DNA from: Saccharomyces mikatae IFO 1815 | Lineage: Eukaryota > Ascomycota > Saccharomycetes > Saccharomycetales > Saccharomycetaceae | Direction: 5' to 3' | Length of the DNA stretch: 64,000 nt | Assembly (NCBI RefSeq): GCF_947241705.1 | Contig: NC_079258.1 | Span: forward strand, 186,001 to 250,000 | In this document: positions 10,446 to 19,791 of the stretch, in pieces | Layout of the letters: each line of letters begins with the position of its first letter | How positions within the stretch are numbered: position 1 is the stretch's first letter | Translations under genes and position numbers: made by a program | Notes under the pieces: model-generated | The model's database searches: none | What the model saw: the letters and a program-made list of their open reading frames with translations, nothing else | What the model was told of the DNA's origin: nothing

Positions 10446-11627
10446 TTATTTGTTTAGTCTTGTAGACAAATCGTCTGCCCTTACCTTAGACAACGATAAT
10501 GATCTTTTTATCATCTCTGGGGTTATCTTGGCGCCCGCTCCCACCAATGTTAATTGCTTGTAGTTACCTGCAGGAGTAGTAATGACGGATATCGTAGTGT
10601 GAATACTTGTTTCTTCTGCTTCAGTGTCTAAATCCGCTATCAGCACAGATTTTAGATCGTCCATATCAATGTCGACTTCTTCTTCAGCGTTGTTAGGGTC
10701 TTGTAATTGGGATTCGGGATCTAACTCTATTACCCCATAATTTGAGGCAAATGCAATATTCTGTAAGTTTATCATTAGCGGTAGTGACTTAGTTTGATCA
10801 CAAATAATTTCGTATGTTTCCCTAATAGTAGCACTTCTTCCTCTTGTTCTTATCGTCATTCTTAAGTCGGATGCTCGTTCATCTATAAATGCTCTAGGCA
10901 ATTTTACATTCTGTAAAGCATACATTAAGGAATTCCAACATAGATCGAACACTGGACCAGTACGGCTTAAGACTACAATTTTTGCATACAGAACGTATGA
11001 CCACTTTCTTTTCATTTTTAGATTTGTTCCATTTAATGCACCATTTTCCAGTTCATCAGGGTACAATACAGTAAAAGTACCATCTTCGTTCACACTACGA
11101 ATGCCTGCTTTTACTTTCAAAGCTTTTTTGGGTAATATCCTAGAGTGCAGTATGGAATCGTACAGTTTCTGTGATATAGTCATTTCTTCATCCGTACAAG
11201 CGCCCACTCTACCTCTTTCGACCTCCACCACTGGATAGACAGAGGCATATTCTGCAAGTATATCGTCCTCCTTGGTCACTTCAAGTAATTCGTCCTCACC
11301 AAAATCATCTAAATCTTTAATGGAGGCACTATTTTCTTCTATTATTCCACCTGTAATAGAAGTGATCACTATAGTTTTGCCACTTTTTAGCACATTAGAA
11401 CCTAAAATATTGTTCTTAGCATCTACATTCTCTGTGTCCACATAACGCGACAAAGTATTGTTTTCTATAATTACATCTCTAAATTCTTCATACTTTCTTA
11501 GACATGGTCTTATACCTAGGGATAGATGTCTTTGTAAAGACAGTTCTGGTGATATTCTGGCAAGAACATCGGGAGGAAAATTGATTGGGTGAATCTCAAT
11601 GGTCTCTAACGCAGTGCTTTCAGCCAT
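10446..11627 (-). CDS. RRP43: RRP43, exosome core subunit (RNase PH-like)
   Basis: A 393-residue protein, one less than the S. cerevisiae form. Rrp43 is one of six RNase PH-fold subunits in the ring of the nuclear and cytoplasmic exosome, which processes 3' ends of 5.8S rRNA and other RNAs; in yeast the ring itself is catalytically inert. The N-terminus contains the family phrase [20 protein letters not shown] (about residues 14-33), and the RNase PH fold runs to the C-terminus with an acidic insert ([10 protein letters not shown]) near 310-325. It is divergently arranged with RBK1 across 268 bp. A PAC-like motif lies about 55 bp upstream of its start, consistent with a ribosome-biogenesis regulon gene. 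Confidence 0.95.
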   Translation of the reverse strand: MAESTALETIEIHPINFPPDVLARISPELSLQRHLSLGIRPCLRKYEEFRDVIIENNTLSRYVDTENVDAKNNILGSNVLKSGKTIVITSITGGIIEENSASIKDLDDFGEDELLEVTKEDDILAEYASVYPVVEVERGRVGACTDEEMTISQKLYDSILHSRILPKKALKVKAGIRSVNEDGTFTVLYPDELENGALNGTNLKMKRKWSYVLYAKIVVLSRTGPVFDLCWNSLMYALQNVKLPRAFIDERASDLRMTIRTRGRSATIRETYEIICDQTKSLPLMINLQNIAFASNYGVIELDPESQLQDPNNAEEEVDIDMDDLKSVLIADLDTEAEETSIHTTISVITTPAGNYKQLTLVGAGAKITPEMIKRSLSLSKVRADDLSTRLNK

Positions 11628-11679
11628 TTTTAATGATATACGCCTCTGGAACCCATATTAAACCCATTATTGAATAGTA

Positions 11680-11687
11680 CTCATCGT
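11680..11687 (-). promoter_or_regulatory. PAC-like motif upstream of RRP43
   Basis: On the minus strand the sequence reads ACGATGAG, one base from the PAC consensus GCGATGAG that Dot6/Tod6 bind in ribosome-biogenesis promoters. It sits about 53-60 bp upstream of RRP43. Because the region is a short divergent promoter it could also influence RBK1. This is a motif match only. Confidence 0.45.
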
Positions 11688-11895
11688 CTAGAACTTCATC
11701 ATTATTAATATGATAAACTCTGAAAAAAAGAAAGAAAAATCTCTTATTTCGTTAACTGTGATTTTATAGCTTGGCCCGTAGTCAGCGGAAATAAAAGGGT
11801 TTAAGCCGAGGAGAAATAGCAATATTGAATAAAAGGGATAATAGTGAAGTTTGTTAGTAATTAATATTTTGCAATAACAGCAGCGTATTTCTGAA

Positions 11896-12900
11896 ATGGG
11901 AATCACAGTCATAGGTTCTTTAAACTACGACCTGGACACATTTACGGATAGAGTACCTAATGCTGGAGAGACTTTCAAAGCAAATCATTTCGAAACACAC
12001 GCAGGCGGTAAGGGACTGAATCAGGCTGTCGCCATTGGGAAATTGAAAGAGCCTAGCAGTAGATATAGTGTTCGAATGATCGGAAATGTTGGGAACGACA
12101 CTTTTGGTGAGCAATTGAAAGGTGTTTTATCTAATAATAGTGTGGATATTGCGCATGTCAATACTTGCGATGGAATCGGTACAGGTACTGCTACAATATT
12201 GATTGAAGAAAAGGCTGGTGGTCAAAATAGGATATTGATTGTAGAGGGTGCCAATAGTAAGACAGTTTATAATGAAGAGGAGTTGCGTCTTTTTTTCCCC
12301 GGTGTTGAGCAGGAAGAAGAGTATGTTGTATTCCAACACGAAATCCCAGACCCAATTTCAATAATCAAATGGATACATGAGAACAGGCCAAACTTTCAGG
12401 TCGTGTATAATCCTTCACCTTTTAAGGCCATGCCGCGGAATAATTGGGGGATGATAGATGTTTTAGTGGTCAATGAAATCGAAGCTCTGCAGACCGTTGA
12501 AAGTGTTTTCGATTATAACCTTGTTGAAGAGTTGAAGAAAGAGATAAGGACTGATTTCGTTGGAGGATATCGTAAAATTTGTGAAATATTACATAAATCA
12601 CTTATTAACCAGAAGAAAAGCAGTATTGTAGTTATAACTTTAGGTTCGAAAGGGGTGCTATTTTGTTCACATAAAAGCCCTCAAGTTCAATTCGTTCCGG
12701 CTATAAAAGATATATCTGTTGTAGATACTACCGGAGCTGGTGATACTTTCTTAGGTGGTTTAATTACTCAATTATACCAAGGGAAAAGTTTGCATACGGC
12801 TATAGAGTTTTCTACACTAGCAAGTTCATTGACCATTCAGAAAAAAGGTGCTGCTGAAAGTATGCCAGCGTATGAAGACGTCCAAATTTTAATGAAATAG
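11896..12900 (+). CDS. RBK1: RBK1, ribokinase (PfkB family)
   Basis: A 334-residue PfkB-family sugar kinase that phosphorylates D-ribose to ribose 5-phosphate with ATP. The N-terminal substrate motif is [11 protein letters not shown] (about residues 35-45). The C-terminal PfkB signature [12 protein letters not shown] starts at residue 277, and its second aspartate (about residue 283) is the catalytic base by family rules. The length is one residue more than I recall for S. cerevisiae. It is transcribed away from RRP43 and converges on PHO87, with only 114 bp between the two stop codons. Confidence 0.95.
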   Translation: MGITVIGSLNYDLDTFTDRVPNAGETFKANHFETHAGGKGLNQAVAIGKLKEPSSRYSVRMIGNVGNDTFGEQLKGVLSNNSVDIAHVNTCDGIGTGTATILIEEKAGGQNRILIVEGANSKTVYNEEELRLFFPGVEQEEEYVVFQHEIPDPISIIKWIHENRPNFQVVYNPSPFKAMPRNNWGMIDVLVVNEIEALQTVESVFDYNLVEELKKEIRTDFVGGYRKICEILHKSLINQKKSSIVVITLGSKGVLFCSHKSPQVQFVPAIKDISVVDTTGAGDTFLGGLITQLYQGKSLHTAIEFSTLASSLTIQKKGAAESMPAYEDVQILMK

Positions 12901-13014
12901 GTGACAACTTTTATTACTGATTTTTATATGTTATGTTTCGTTATATATATTTAAAATTGTAATGGTACAAAGATAATGCGTTAGTAGACATTGTATTTAC
13001 ATGAAAGGACGGTC

Positions 13015-15786
13015 TTATGTATTACCTTTCAAAACGGAAGAACTAATACCATAACCCAAAGTAATCACACAAATAAACGCTAAAAATGAGGCAGGAACAC
13101 CTCTTGATATGAAAGCACCCACAGTTAGCCATCTATTCCCCTTTTTGTCGGTCATGGAAATAGCAGTAACGTTAGGGAAACCAGACGATGCCAGCCCCAT
13201 ACCGCAAGATGCCAACAAAGCGCAACCAAAGACAAGAATTGGAGCTGCCTTTGAGTTAGGTAATTTGTCACCGACTTCTTGTACTAAAGGAATGATGATG
13301 ATTGCTGACACTGTATGTGAAACAAAAGTACCCACAACCAACATCAAGATACCAAAAATACATAAGATGGCAAAAACACCATCATTCTGAATTTTCTGTT
13401 GTAGTGCTCTTGCAATAGTTACTAATAAACCTGAAGATGAAACTGCTTTACCAAGGGCGATACCACCCATTGCTAAAACGACAATAGACCAAGGAAATGT
13501 GTTGAAGTCTTTTGTAGATAACAGTCCCGTACCAAAGAATAGGACTATTGGTATGACTGCAATTTCACCAGAGGACCCAAAAGCGCTTTCTATTTGGGAT
13601 TCTACACACCATAAAAGAATTGTAGCAATAGTTACAATAATAATGAAATATTGCTTTATGGTAAATCTCGTTCTTATTGGTTTAAATTTCTCCAGCTTCG
13701 TCTTGCCTATTTTAAATGTGAGTATCATTAAGGCCCAAGAGCACAGCATTGATAAAATACCAGTAGGTAAGGCAACAGCAAAAAACTGGCCCCACCCGAT
13801 GCCATAAGGTTTGAGGTACTGCATTGAGATAATATTTTGAGGTGAAGAAATAGGAGAGGCCATACCACCAATATCAGCAGAAAGTGCCACCCCCATTACT
13901 AATGCCTTAGCAAATGGTGCAGTATAATCCAATGGGTCCAATAATGGGGTTAGTAGAGAGTATGTTAATACCGGAGAAGCAACATTGGAAATCCACATCG
14001 AAAGAAAGAACACAACACTCATTGCCATTAAAAGTACATTTCTTGGTTTGGTCCCAGCAAATGCTAATAACCAGGATGCCAAAACTTTTGCGATGTTATA
14101 TTGCGACAAGGCTTCACCCAATGTAAAACCTGCTAATAAAATCATAATTGTTGATGACCACATTGTACCCAAGATTTCCGAAGAAGCGGCAGCTGCTCCC
14201 ATTACTTTACCATCACTATCTTTCAAGACTCTAAAAAGAACAGTCAGAAGGGGAACCAATAAACCTGTGATGTGTAAAGGGATAGCTTCACTGGCCCATA
14301 AAAAGGCACAACATTCAACCAATGCCATACATCGATGCTCCACGGGGTCATTGAAAGTTTTAACACCCAATAAAACACCTGTAACAATGATAATAAAGCC
14401 TATTTTCATGGCTCTTTTCCCGAAGAAAAGTTTTGGCACCGCTAAATTTTCAATTGTAGTGAATTTTAAATTAATTGGCTTGGGCAATGGATACTTGAAA
14501 TATTCAATTTGAAGTTTTTCTTGCATAAGTTTTTCGGTTTCATCTTCAATAGTTATTATGTCTTTATTTTGTGAAGAAAGACCCAACATGTCCTTCCATG
14601 TGTTGCTTCTTTCCCAGACAATGTGATCATGCAAGTAGGATTTTAATTCTTGCTTGCATGAATCTACGTTCCCAGGCTGTCCCATTAAAACAGCGTAAAA
14701 TTCTATAAGTTGTGCAATTTTATTGTTTAAAGTGGACAAGGTATCATGCTGGAAAATGTATGTGTCTTTGAAAAATTCTTCACTTTCTATTAGTTCTTGC
14801 CTGGTGTTCATATGTAATACTTTATCAGACTTCTTCGTAATTTTGCTGAAGCCCATTCTGTTTAATTCGATGAAAGACTTTAACTGGCAAAGATCTATGT
14901 AAAGATTTATTATTGTTTGTTTCAATAAAGATTTTTTCTGTGATTTGATGTTAAACTGTGAATAATTTAAAAGGGCAGTATTGTCAGTAGTGTCTGCAAA
15001 CACGTCTACTTCATCATCATCGTCCATTTCCTCTTCGCTATAATCAAACCTATTTCTTAGTTCGCTGTCAATATTTGAAGAGTGTATTTCAAATGGGTTA
15101 GTAGAAGACTGCATCTGCGATGTGCTGGAAACGATTTCTCTTAGAGGAGGCAGGTCCTGTATTTCCGGATCAAAAGTTTCATTCACCCTTGTTACAATGC
15201 CCTCCTTTTCCAAATCGTTAATCAAATGGTCAAATCTCTCGTAGAATTTAGCTTCCATTCTTTTATAAAAATCATCTACTTTCAATTTTTCGCCACTCAA
15301 ATTAGTAACGAAAGTATCATAAGAATTGAACAGAGTTTTTCCTTCACTACTAACCGATGAACTGCGTGACTCAAAGAATTTTTTGCTTATAAAATTCTTA
15401 TTGAAAGTGGCAGCTTTTCCTTGAGGAGATAGTTCGTCAAGCTCAATTGTTTCTTCGTTGACATTATTCCCGTCTATGGCTTTTTCGTCTGTTTCCCCCT
15501 TTTTTTTACCAGATGATGTTTTAGAACCAAATAGCTTACGCTTAAGTTTGTGCGTAAATCTTTTTTTGGAGGAAGAAGGTTCTCCTGTAGTAACGTTACT
15601 TTCTATATCGACATTTGGAGGAGGCGTCTGTAATTCGTTGTCATTGTTTGATTCATTGTTGGGTGCTTCTTGTTTCAATTCACCTGTCTGCAAAGTGTAG
15701 ATCAGGTTTTTTAATTCGTTGTAATCAAGGTAATGATTCTGCCATTCAGGAACAGCATTGTATTTAAGGAAGTGTGAGAATCTCAT
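13015..15786 (-). CDS. PHO87: PHO87, low-affinity phosphate transporter with SPX domain
   Basis: A 923-residue plasma-membrane phosphate transporter. The N-terminus MRFSHFLKYNAVPEWQNHYL opens an SPX domain that spans about residues 1-340, interrupted by basic (KKRFTHKLKRKLFG) and acidic (EEEMDDDDEVDVF) low-complexity parts; SPX domains sense inositol pyrophosphates and phosphate status. About a dozen hydrophobic segments from residue 455 to the C-terminus form the SLC13-like anion transporter domain. The length equals that of S. cerevisiae Pho87. The duplication partner known in yeast is PHO90. Its promoter carries a CACGTG site. Confidence 0.96.
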   Translation of the reverse strand: MRFSHFLKYNAVPEWQNHYLDYNELKNLIYTLQTGELKQEAPNNESNNDNELQTPPPNVDIESNVTTGEPSSSKKRFTHKLKRKLFGSKTSSGKKKGETDEKAIDGNNVNEETIELDELSPQGKAATFNKNFISKKFFESRSSSVSSEGKTLFNSYDTFVTNLSGEKLKVDDFYKRMEAKFYERFDHLINDLEKEGIVTRVNETFDPEIQDLPPLREIVSSTSQMQSSTNPFEIHSSNIDSELRNRFDYSEEEMDDDDEVDVFADTTDNTALLNYSQFNIKSQKKSLLKQTIINLYIDLCQLKSFIELNRMGFSKITKKSDKVLHMNTRQELIESEEFFKDTYIFQHDTLSTLNNKIAQLIEFYAVLMGQPGNVDSCKQELKSYLHDHIVWERSNTWKDMLGLSSQNKDIITIEDETEKLMQEKLQIEYFKYPLPKPINLKFTTIENLAVPKLFFGKRAMKIGFIIIVTGVLLGVKTFNDPVEHRCMALVECCAFLWASEAIPLHITGLLVPLLTVLFRVLKDSDGKVMGAAAASSEILGTMWSSTIMILLAGFTLGEALSQYNIAKVLASWLLAFAGTKPRNVLLMAMSVVFFLSMWISNVASPVLTYSLLTPLLDPLDYTAPFAKALVMGVALSADIGGMASPISSPQNIISMQYLKPYGIGWGQFFAVALPTGILSMLCSWALMILTFKIGKTKLEKFKPIRTRFTIKQYFIIIVTIATILLWCVESQIESAFGSSGEIAVIPIVLFFGTGLLSTKDFNTFPWSIVVLAMGGIALGKAVSSSGLLVTIARALQQKIQNDGVFAILCIFGILMLVVGTFVSHTVSAIIIIPLVQEVGDKLPNSKAAPILVFGCALLASCGMGLASSGFPNVTAISMTDKKGNRWLTVGAFISRGVPASFLAFICVITLGYGISSSVLKGNT

Positions 15787-16211
15787 ATTTAGGCTAAATA
15801 GCAGCCGCCTTTGCCGTGGTTTTGTCGCACCTCTCTCCTATTGCTGACAGTTTTTTTACGTGGGAAGCACTATTTTCAACTGTTAATTTGGTAATGCATC
15901 GGGTCTTTTTTTCCCACGTGCCCGAAGTTCTAATTAATTAGTTGAATAAATTGATCTGTTAAAGAATTGAAAAGAGTGGAATAGCTTTAAGATCATTCGT
16001 ATGGAAGTTGATTCATAGAAATCATCATGTATTTTTCGTGATTGAATAAGTAAACTGTGCAACATGTAAATTTGATCTCTTTTATTCGAAATATCTCTTT
16101 TTTAGTTATATGTAAGCAATTTTAATTATGGGTACTAAACATGAATATTAATTAATCATTAGCGTTAAAAGAGAAGAATAATTTTCTTCTTTCTCTTTTG
16201 TAGCTCTGTTT
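15787..16211. other. PHO87-BUD5 intergenic region, PHO87 promoter and BUD5 3' flank
   Basis: This 425-bp region holds the PHO87 promoter at its left side, including a CACGTG palindrome and a nearby TACGTGGG. The right half is AT-rich 3' flank of BUD5, with T-rich tracts near 16080-16100 and 16186-16200. Replication origins are known near MAT in S. cerevisiae, but I could not find a full 11/11 ARS consensus here. Confidence 0.4.
15915..15920. promoter_or_regulatory. E-box CACGTG in PHO87 promoter (Pho4/Cbf1-type)
   Basis: The palindrome CACGTG lies about 130 bp upstream of PHO87. On the minus strand its 3' context is GGG (CACGTGGG), the flank preferred by Pho4. A related TACGTGGG occurs at about 15858-15865. 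PHO87 is usually described as not part of the Pho4 regulon, so Cbf1 or another bHLH factor is equally possible. Confidence 0.5.
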
Positions 16212-18041
16212 TTACATAATTCTTGGAACTTTAGCAAGGCTGACTTGATATGCCCTATCTTTATTGTCATTATATAATTGATAGACTTTTATCATGGCAC
16301 CTAAGAGACTCCTGGGAGTATTTTCAGAACACTGTGTATCTTCATATTCCTTTTGCTGTAATTGTTGCGCAAAAGCTATTATCTTTGTAATTTGATGAAA
16401 CTTTTTCATGTTTACATCATTGGAATCTTTAATGAATGTTTCGTTACCATCTCTTATGAATGTAATATCTCTGATAATAAGTGATGTAAAAGGTACACAA
16501 GGAAGCTCGCTTAGTGAAATGTGTTGAATTGTCCTTCTATAAATGTTATAGTTGTTGCTTGGATGTACAACATGTTTCAAACGTTCAAAAAGGTAGCCGG
16601 ATTTAGCGTCTACTGGAAGAGATAGTCTTTCAATTGAATGATTTTGCAATGATGTAATGATAGAAGCGAGTGAATTTAAGTTTCGTAAGTACAGGCAAGA
16701 TAACGCAACTTGTAACCAATAGGAAATGGTATGAGTTTGTTGTAAAGTTGTCTCAAGTACGTAATATGACAGTTGATTTGAAAACATGAAAACAGAGTTA
16801 ATTGCTGTATCGTTATGTCTGAAATACGTTGTAAAGTCTATTGTTTCAATACTCAAATAAAGAGCAGATTCTAAGATGGTCAACGTTTTTGCAAGTGACC
16901 AAGGGGACACCTCAAGAGCAAAGTCGTCGACTTCTAGTGTCTCACATTTTTTCCATTGTAAAATGAGATGATCAAGGTCCACTGTATGGCACAATTCGTC
17001 GTTTAAATTTGTTTGGTCTAATTTAAATTCGATAAATAAATCAGTATAGTCAATATACGGCTTGGTTTCTTCCATTGCTTGGTCGGATCGACCTATGTAG
17101 TGGACCTTTAATTGTCTTGTTCTTTGTTTATCTATAAGGAGTTGAACTGCATCTGTAAAAAGCCTTTGATATTCGTTATCGGTAGCCAAGTGGCTGTACC
17201 AAAAGGTAAGGATATTTTTCAAAGTGTTCTGACTGTCTTTCCAGTAAGATTCTAACCAAATTTGTATTAGACGAGGGACGGAGTGATTTCTGTGATTGTG
17301 ATTGTGATTACTTGAGGGATAGGAGAGTAGCAGCTGATGGAGGAGAGCACTGTCATTTGTCCAGTCTCTAAAGTTAAGTAGTAAGTTTGCTGCGTCAAAG
17401 GGCGATGGCTTTTGCGATTGCTGGGTGTTTTGCGGCAGGAGTTTATCCAAATATAATTGTATTTTGATGACTTCTTGTAGTACATCATCCATACTAAAAA
17501 GTATATTTTCCTCACCTGTTACTACATGTACTAATGATATAACGCTCTGTATGTCTACATCACCATAAAGAAGGTAGTAAGCAATTTTTTTATACAATTC
17601 TTGAGTAGCCTGTTGTATTGAGGTTATGAATTGTCGCCAAACGCTGAGAAACCTCCAGGCAGAGTTTACCACTAACAAGACAGCATCCATCTTTGCATCA
17701 GCGGCCAGTCTATACCAGTCGCTGAGCAGACGTTTTCTTGCTCTTTTTATTTCGTGGTTTCTTTTTACGAGGAGGCATTCTCTAGAGACACAGGCAGTTG
17801 CTTCCAGCAACTGCCGTACGGCGGTTCTCATACTGTCGAGGATTTTTTTTGGAACGATATTGTTATTATAAGGGGGAGTGTACTTTATGAACTGTTGTAG
17901 GAGGAGATCGTTGATGTCTGAGATGTGTGTTTTGTTGACTCTTCTTGAGACTATTTGGCCCTGGATAGCGAAGCGTGCGGTTACAAATTGGTCGTCTTGT
18001 TCAAGAAGGTAGGCGAGGACATTATCTATCAGTACAAACAT
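16212..18041 (-). CDS. BUD5: BUD5, GTP-exchange factor for Rsr1/Bud1
   Basis: A 609-residue Ras-family GEF that activates Rsr1/Bud1 for axial and bipolar bud-site selection at the cell cortex. The N-terminal half is helical and REM-like. The catalytic CDC25-homology domain begins near residue 380 (SPWSLAKTLTILESALYLSI) and runs to about 600. The first ATG of the open frame is at 18041; upstream in-frame codons continue to a TAG near 18105-18107 without another ATG, so this is the only possible AUG start. I recall 642 residues for the S. cerevisiae annotation, so the N-terminus may differ between species. The 5' end lies about 100 bp from the alpha2 stop, within or next to the MAT cassette. 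Confidence 0.93.
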   Translation of the reverse strand: MFVLIDNVLAYLLEQDDQFVTARFAIQGQIVSRRVNKTHISDINDLLLQQFIKYTPPYNNNIVPKKILDSMRTAVRQLLEATACVSRECLLVKRNHEIKRARKRLLSDWYRLAADAKMDAVLLVVNSAWRFLSVWRQFITSIQQATQELYKKIAYYLLYGDVDIQSVISLVHVVTGEENILFSMDDVLQEVIKIQLYLDKLLPQNTQQSQKPSPFDAANLLLNFRDWTNDSALLHQLLLSYPSSNHNHNHRNHSVPRLIQIWLESYWKDSQNTLKNILTFWYSHLATDNEYQRLFTDAVQLLIDKQRTRQLKVHYIGRSDQAMEETKPYIDYTDLFIEFKLDQTNLNDELCHTVDLDHLILQWKKCETLEVDDFALEVSPWSLAKTLTILESALYLSIETIDFTTYFRHNDTAINSVFMFSNQLSYYVLETTLQQTHTISYWLQVALSCLYLRNLNSLASIITSLQNHSIERLSLPVDAKSGYLFERLKHVVHPSNNYNIYRRTIQHISLSELPCVPFTSLIIRDITFIRDGNETFIKDSNDVNMKKFHQITKIIAFAQQLQQKEYEDTQCSENTPRSLLGAMIKVYQLYNDNKDRAYQVSLAKVPRIM

Positions 18042-18137
18042 CTTAGTAGTGTCTGAGGAGAGGGTTGATTGTTTATGTATTTTTGCGAAATATATATATA
18101 TATTCTACACAGATATATACATATTTGTTTTTCGGGC

Positions 18138-18770
18138 TCATTCTTTCTTCTTTGCCAGAGGCTCACCGCTCAAGAGGTCCGCTAATTCTGGAGCGATTGT
18201 TATTGTTTTTTCTTTTCTTCTTCTATTCGAAACCCAGTTTTTGATTTGAATGCGAGATAAACTGGTATTCTTCATTAGATTCTCTAGGCCCTTGGTATCT
18301 AGATATGGGTTCTCGATGTTCTTTGCAAACCAACTTTCTAGTATTCGGACATTTTCTTTTGTAAACCGGTGTCCTCTGTAAGGTTTAGTACTTTTGTTTA
18401 TCATATCTTGAGTTACCACATTAAATACCAACCCATCCGCCGATTTATTTTTCTGTGTAAGTTGATAATTACTTCTATCGTTTTCTATGCTGCGCATTTC
18501 TTTGAGTAATACAGTAATGGTAGTAGTGAGTTGAGATGTTGTTTGCAACAACTTCTTCTCCTCATCACTAATCTTACGGTTTTTGTTGGCCCTAGATAAG
18601 AATCCTAATATATCCCTTAATTCAACTTCTTCTTCTGTTGTTACACTCTCTGGTAACTTAGGTAAATTACAGCAAATAGAAAAGAGCTTTTTATTTATGT
18701 CCAGTATGCTCGATTTAAACTCATCTGTGATTTGCGGATTTAAAAGGTCTTTGATGGGTATCTTATTCAT
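18138..18770 (-). CDS. MATALPHA2: MATalpha2 homeodomain repressor
   Basis: A 210-residue homeodomain protein. With Mcm1 it represses a-specific genes in alpha cells, and with a1 it represses haploid-specific genes in diploids. The homeodomain spans about residues 129-190, with recognition helix [13 protein letters not shown], and has the three-residue TALE insertion around NPYLD (154-158). The flexible Mcm1-binding linker (LVFNVVTQ, about 114-121) and the N-terminal Tup1-binding region ([10 protein letters not shown]) are intact. The protein appears essentially identical to S. cerevisiae alpha2 as I remember it. It is divergently transcribed with alpha1 across 270 bp. Confidence 0.98.
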
Positions 18771-18883
18771 TTGGTTTGCTTATCTTCCTCGTTTTTTTTT
18801 TTTTGCCTATTTACATGTTGATTTCAATCTCTCCTTTATATATATTTTTAAGTTGCAACAATTTACGTTTCAAAGTATAATGG

Positions 18884-18896
18884 AGGTATGGGTTTT
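18884..18896 (-). promoter_or_regulatory. Rap1 site (UAS) in MATalpha promoter
   Basis: The minus strand reads AAAACCCATACCT, close to the Rap1 consensus ACACCCRYACAYM. It lies in the centre of the divergent promoter, where S. cerevisiae has its Rap1-dependent UAS driving both alpha genes. Confidence 0.7.
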
Positions 18897-18921
18897 GTTT
18901 GGGATGCAATTTATTGCTTCC

Positions 18922-18941
18922 CAATGTAGAAAAGTACATCA
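18922..18941 (+). promoter_or_regulatory. a1-alpha2 (haploid-specific gene) operator
   Basis: The sequence CAATGTAGAAAAGTACATCA fits the haploid-specific-gene operator: half-sites (A)TGT and TACATCA at the standard spacing. It is positioned 100 bp upstream of the alpha1 ATG, where the operator shuts off alpha1 in a/alpha diploids. Confidence 0.85.
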
Positions 18942-19040
18942 TTTGAAACAACTTAAACTCTTTACCATCACTTTCAATGTTCACTTTTTGAGATATTAGT
19001 TAGGCATATATAATAACTTAATAGACCTTAGTATCCCAAG

Positions 19041-19568
19041 ATGTTCACTTCTAAGCCTGCTTTCAGAATAAATAACAAAATCTCCAAATCACATAGAAAC
19101 CCAGTTGTCTCTAAAAAGATAAAAGAAAGACGTATTACTAAACATGTGAAACCAAATTGTTTTAATGTTATTCGACCATTGAAGAAGGACATTCAAATTC
19201 CAATACCTTCTTCTCGATTTTTAAAGAAGATCCAAATACATAGGATAGCATCTGGAAACCAACATATTCAATGTCGCCAGCTCAATAAGACATCCATAAA
19301 ATCTACAAAGAAATATCTGAACTCTTTCATGGCGTTTAGAGCCTACTACTCTCAGTTTGGCTCTGGTGTCAAACAAAATATCTTGTCTTCTTTGCTTTCT
19401 GAAGAATGGCACGCGGACAAAACGCAGCACGGAATATGGGACTACTTCGCGCAACAGTATAATTTTATAAACCCTGGTTTTGGTTTTGTAGAGTGGTTGA
19501 CGAATAATTATGCTGAAGTACGTGGTGACGGATATTGGGAAGATGTGTTTGTACATTTGGCCTTATAG
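19041..19568 (+). CDS. MATALPHA1: MATalpha1 activator of alpha-specific genes
   Basis: A 175-residue alpha-box (HMG-like) transcription factor that, with Mcm1 and Ste12, switches on alpha-specific genes such as MFalpha and STE3. The alpha-box core is at about residues 90-150 (KKYLNSFMAFRAYYSQFGSG onward) and the C-terminus is GDGYWEDVFVHLAL. The N-terminal 90 residues differ at many positions from the S. cerevisiae protein I remember, whereas the C-terminal half is almost unchanged. The HO-type cleavage sequence lies inside its 3' coding part. Location beside BUD5 and TAF2 shows this is MAT, not a silent cassette. Confidence 0.97.
   Translation: MFTSKPAFRINNKISKSHRNPVVSKKIKERRITKHVKPNCFNVIRPLKKDIQIPIPSSRFLKKIQIHRIASGNQHIQCRQLNKTSIKSTKKYLNSFMAFRAYYSQFGSGVKQNILSSLLSEEWHADKTQHGIWDYFAQQYNFINPGFGFVEWLTNNYAEVRGDGYWEDVFVHLAL
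19446..19469 (+). promoter_or_regulatory. HO endonuclease-type recognition site at the MAT Y/Z junction
   Basis: The stretch TTCGCGCAACAGTATAATTT and the four following bases match the known HO site at Yalpha/Z1, with the core CGCAACA at 19450-19456 and cleavage expected just after it. It encodes alpha1 residues FAQQYNFI. An intact site indicates the locus should be competent for mating-type switching if HO and a donor cassette exist. Confidence 0.75.
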
Positions 19569-19791
19569 AGTGTGGTCGTGGCGGAGGTTGTTTATCTTTC
19601 GAGTACTGAATGTTGTCAGTATAGCTATCCTATTTGAAAATCCCCGTTGCCTTGGTCTTGTTCCCAATGTTTGTTTATATACTCATATTGCTATATGCTT
19701 ATGTACATGCATCTCTTGTTTAGGCCTATATATATGTTTACACTATAATATTTCTAAAATAAATGATGAACTACTGAATCATTCTCTTTCC

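Larger units (their letters stand above)
18771..19040. promoter_or_regulatory. Shared alpha1/alpha2 bidirectional promoter
   Basis: The 270-bp region between the two divergent alpha genes carries a Rap1-like UAS near its middle, one a1-alpha2 operator on the alpha1 side, and TATA-type sequences toward each gene (about 18836-18846 for alpha2 and 19007-19013 for alpha1). This is the known architecture of the MATalpha promoter. Confidence 0.85.
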
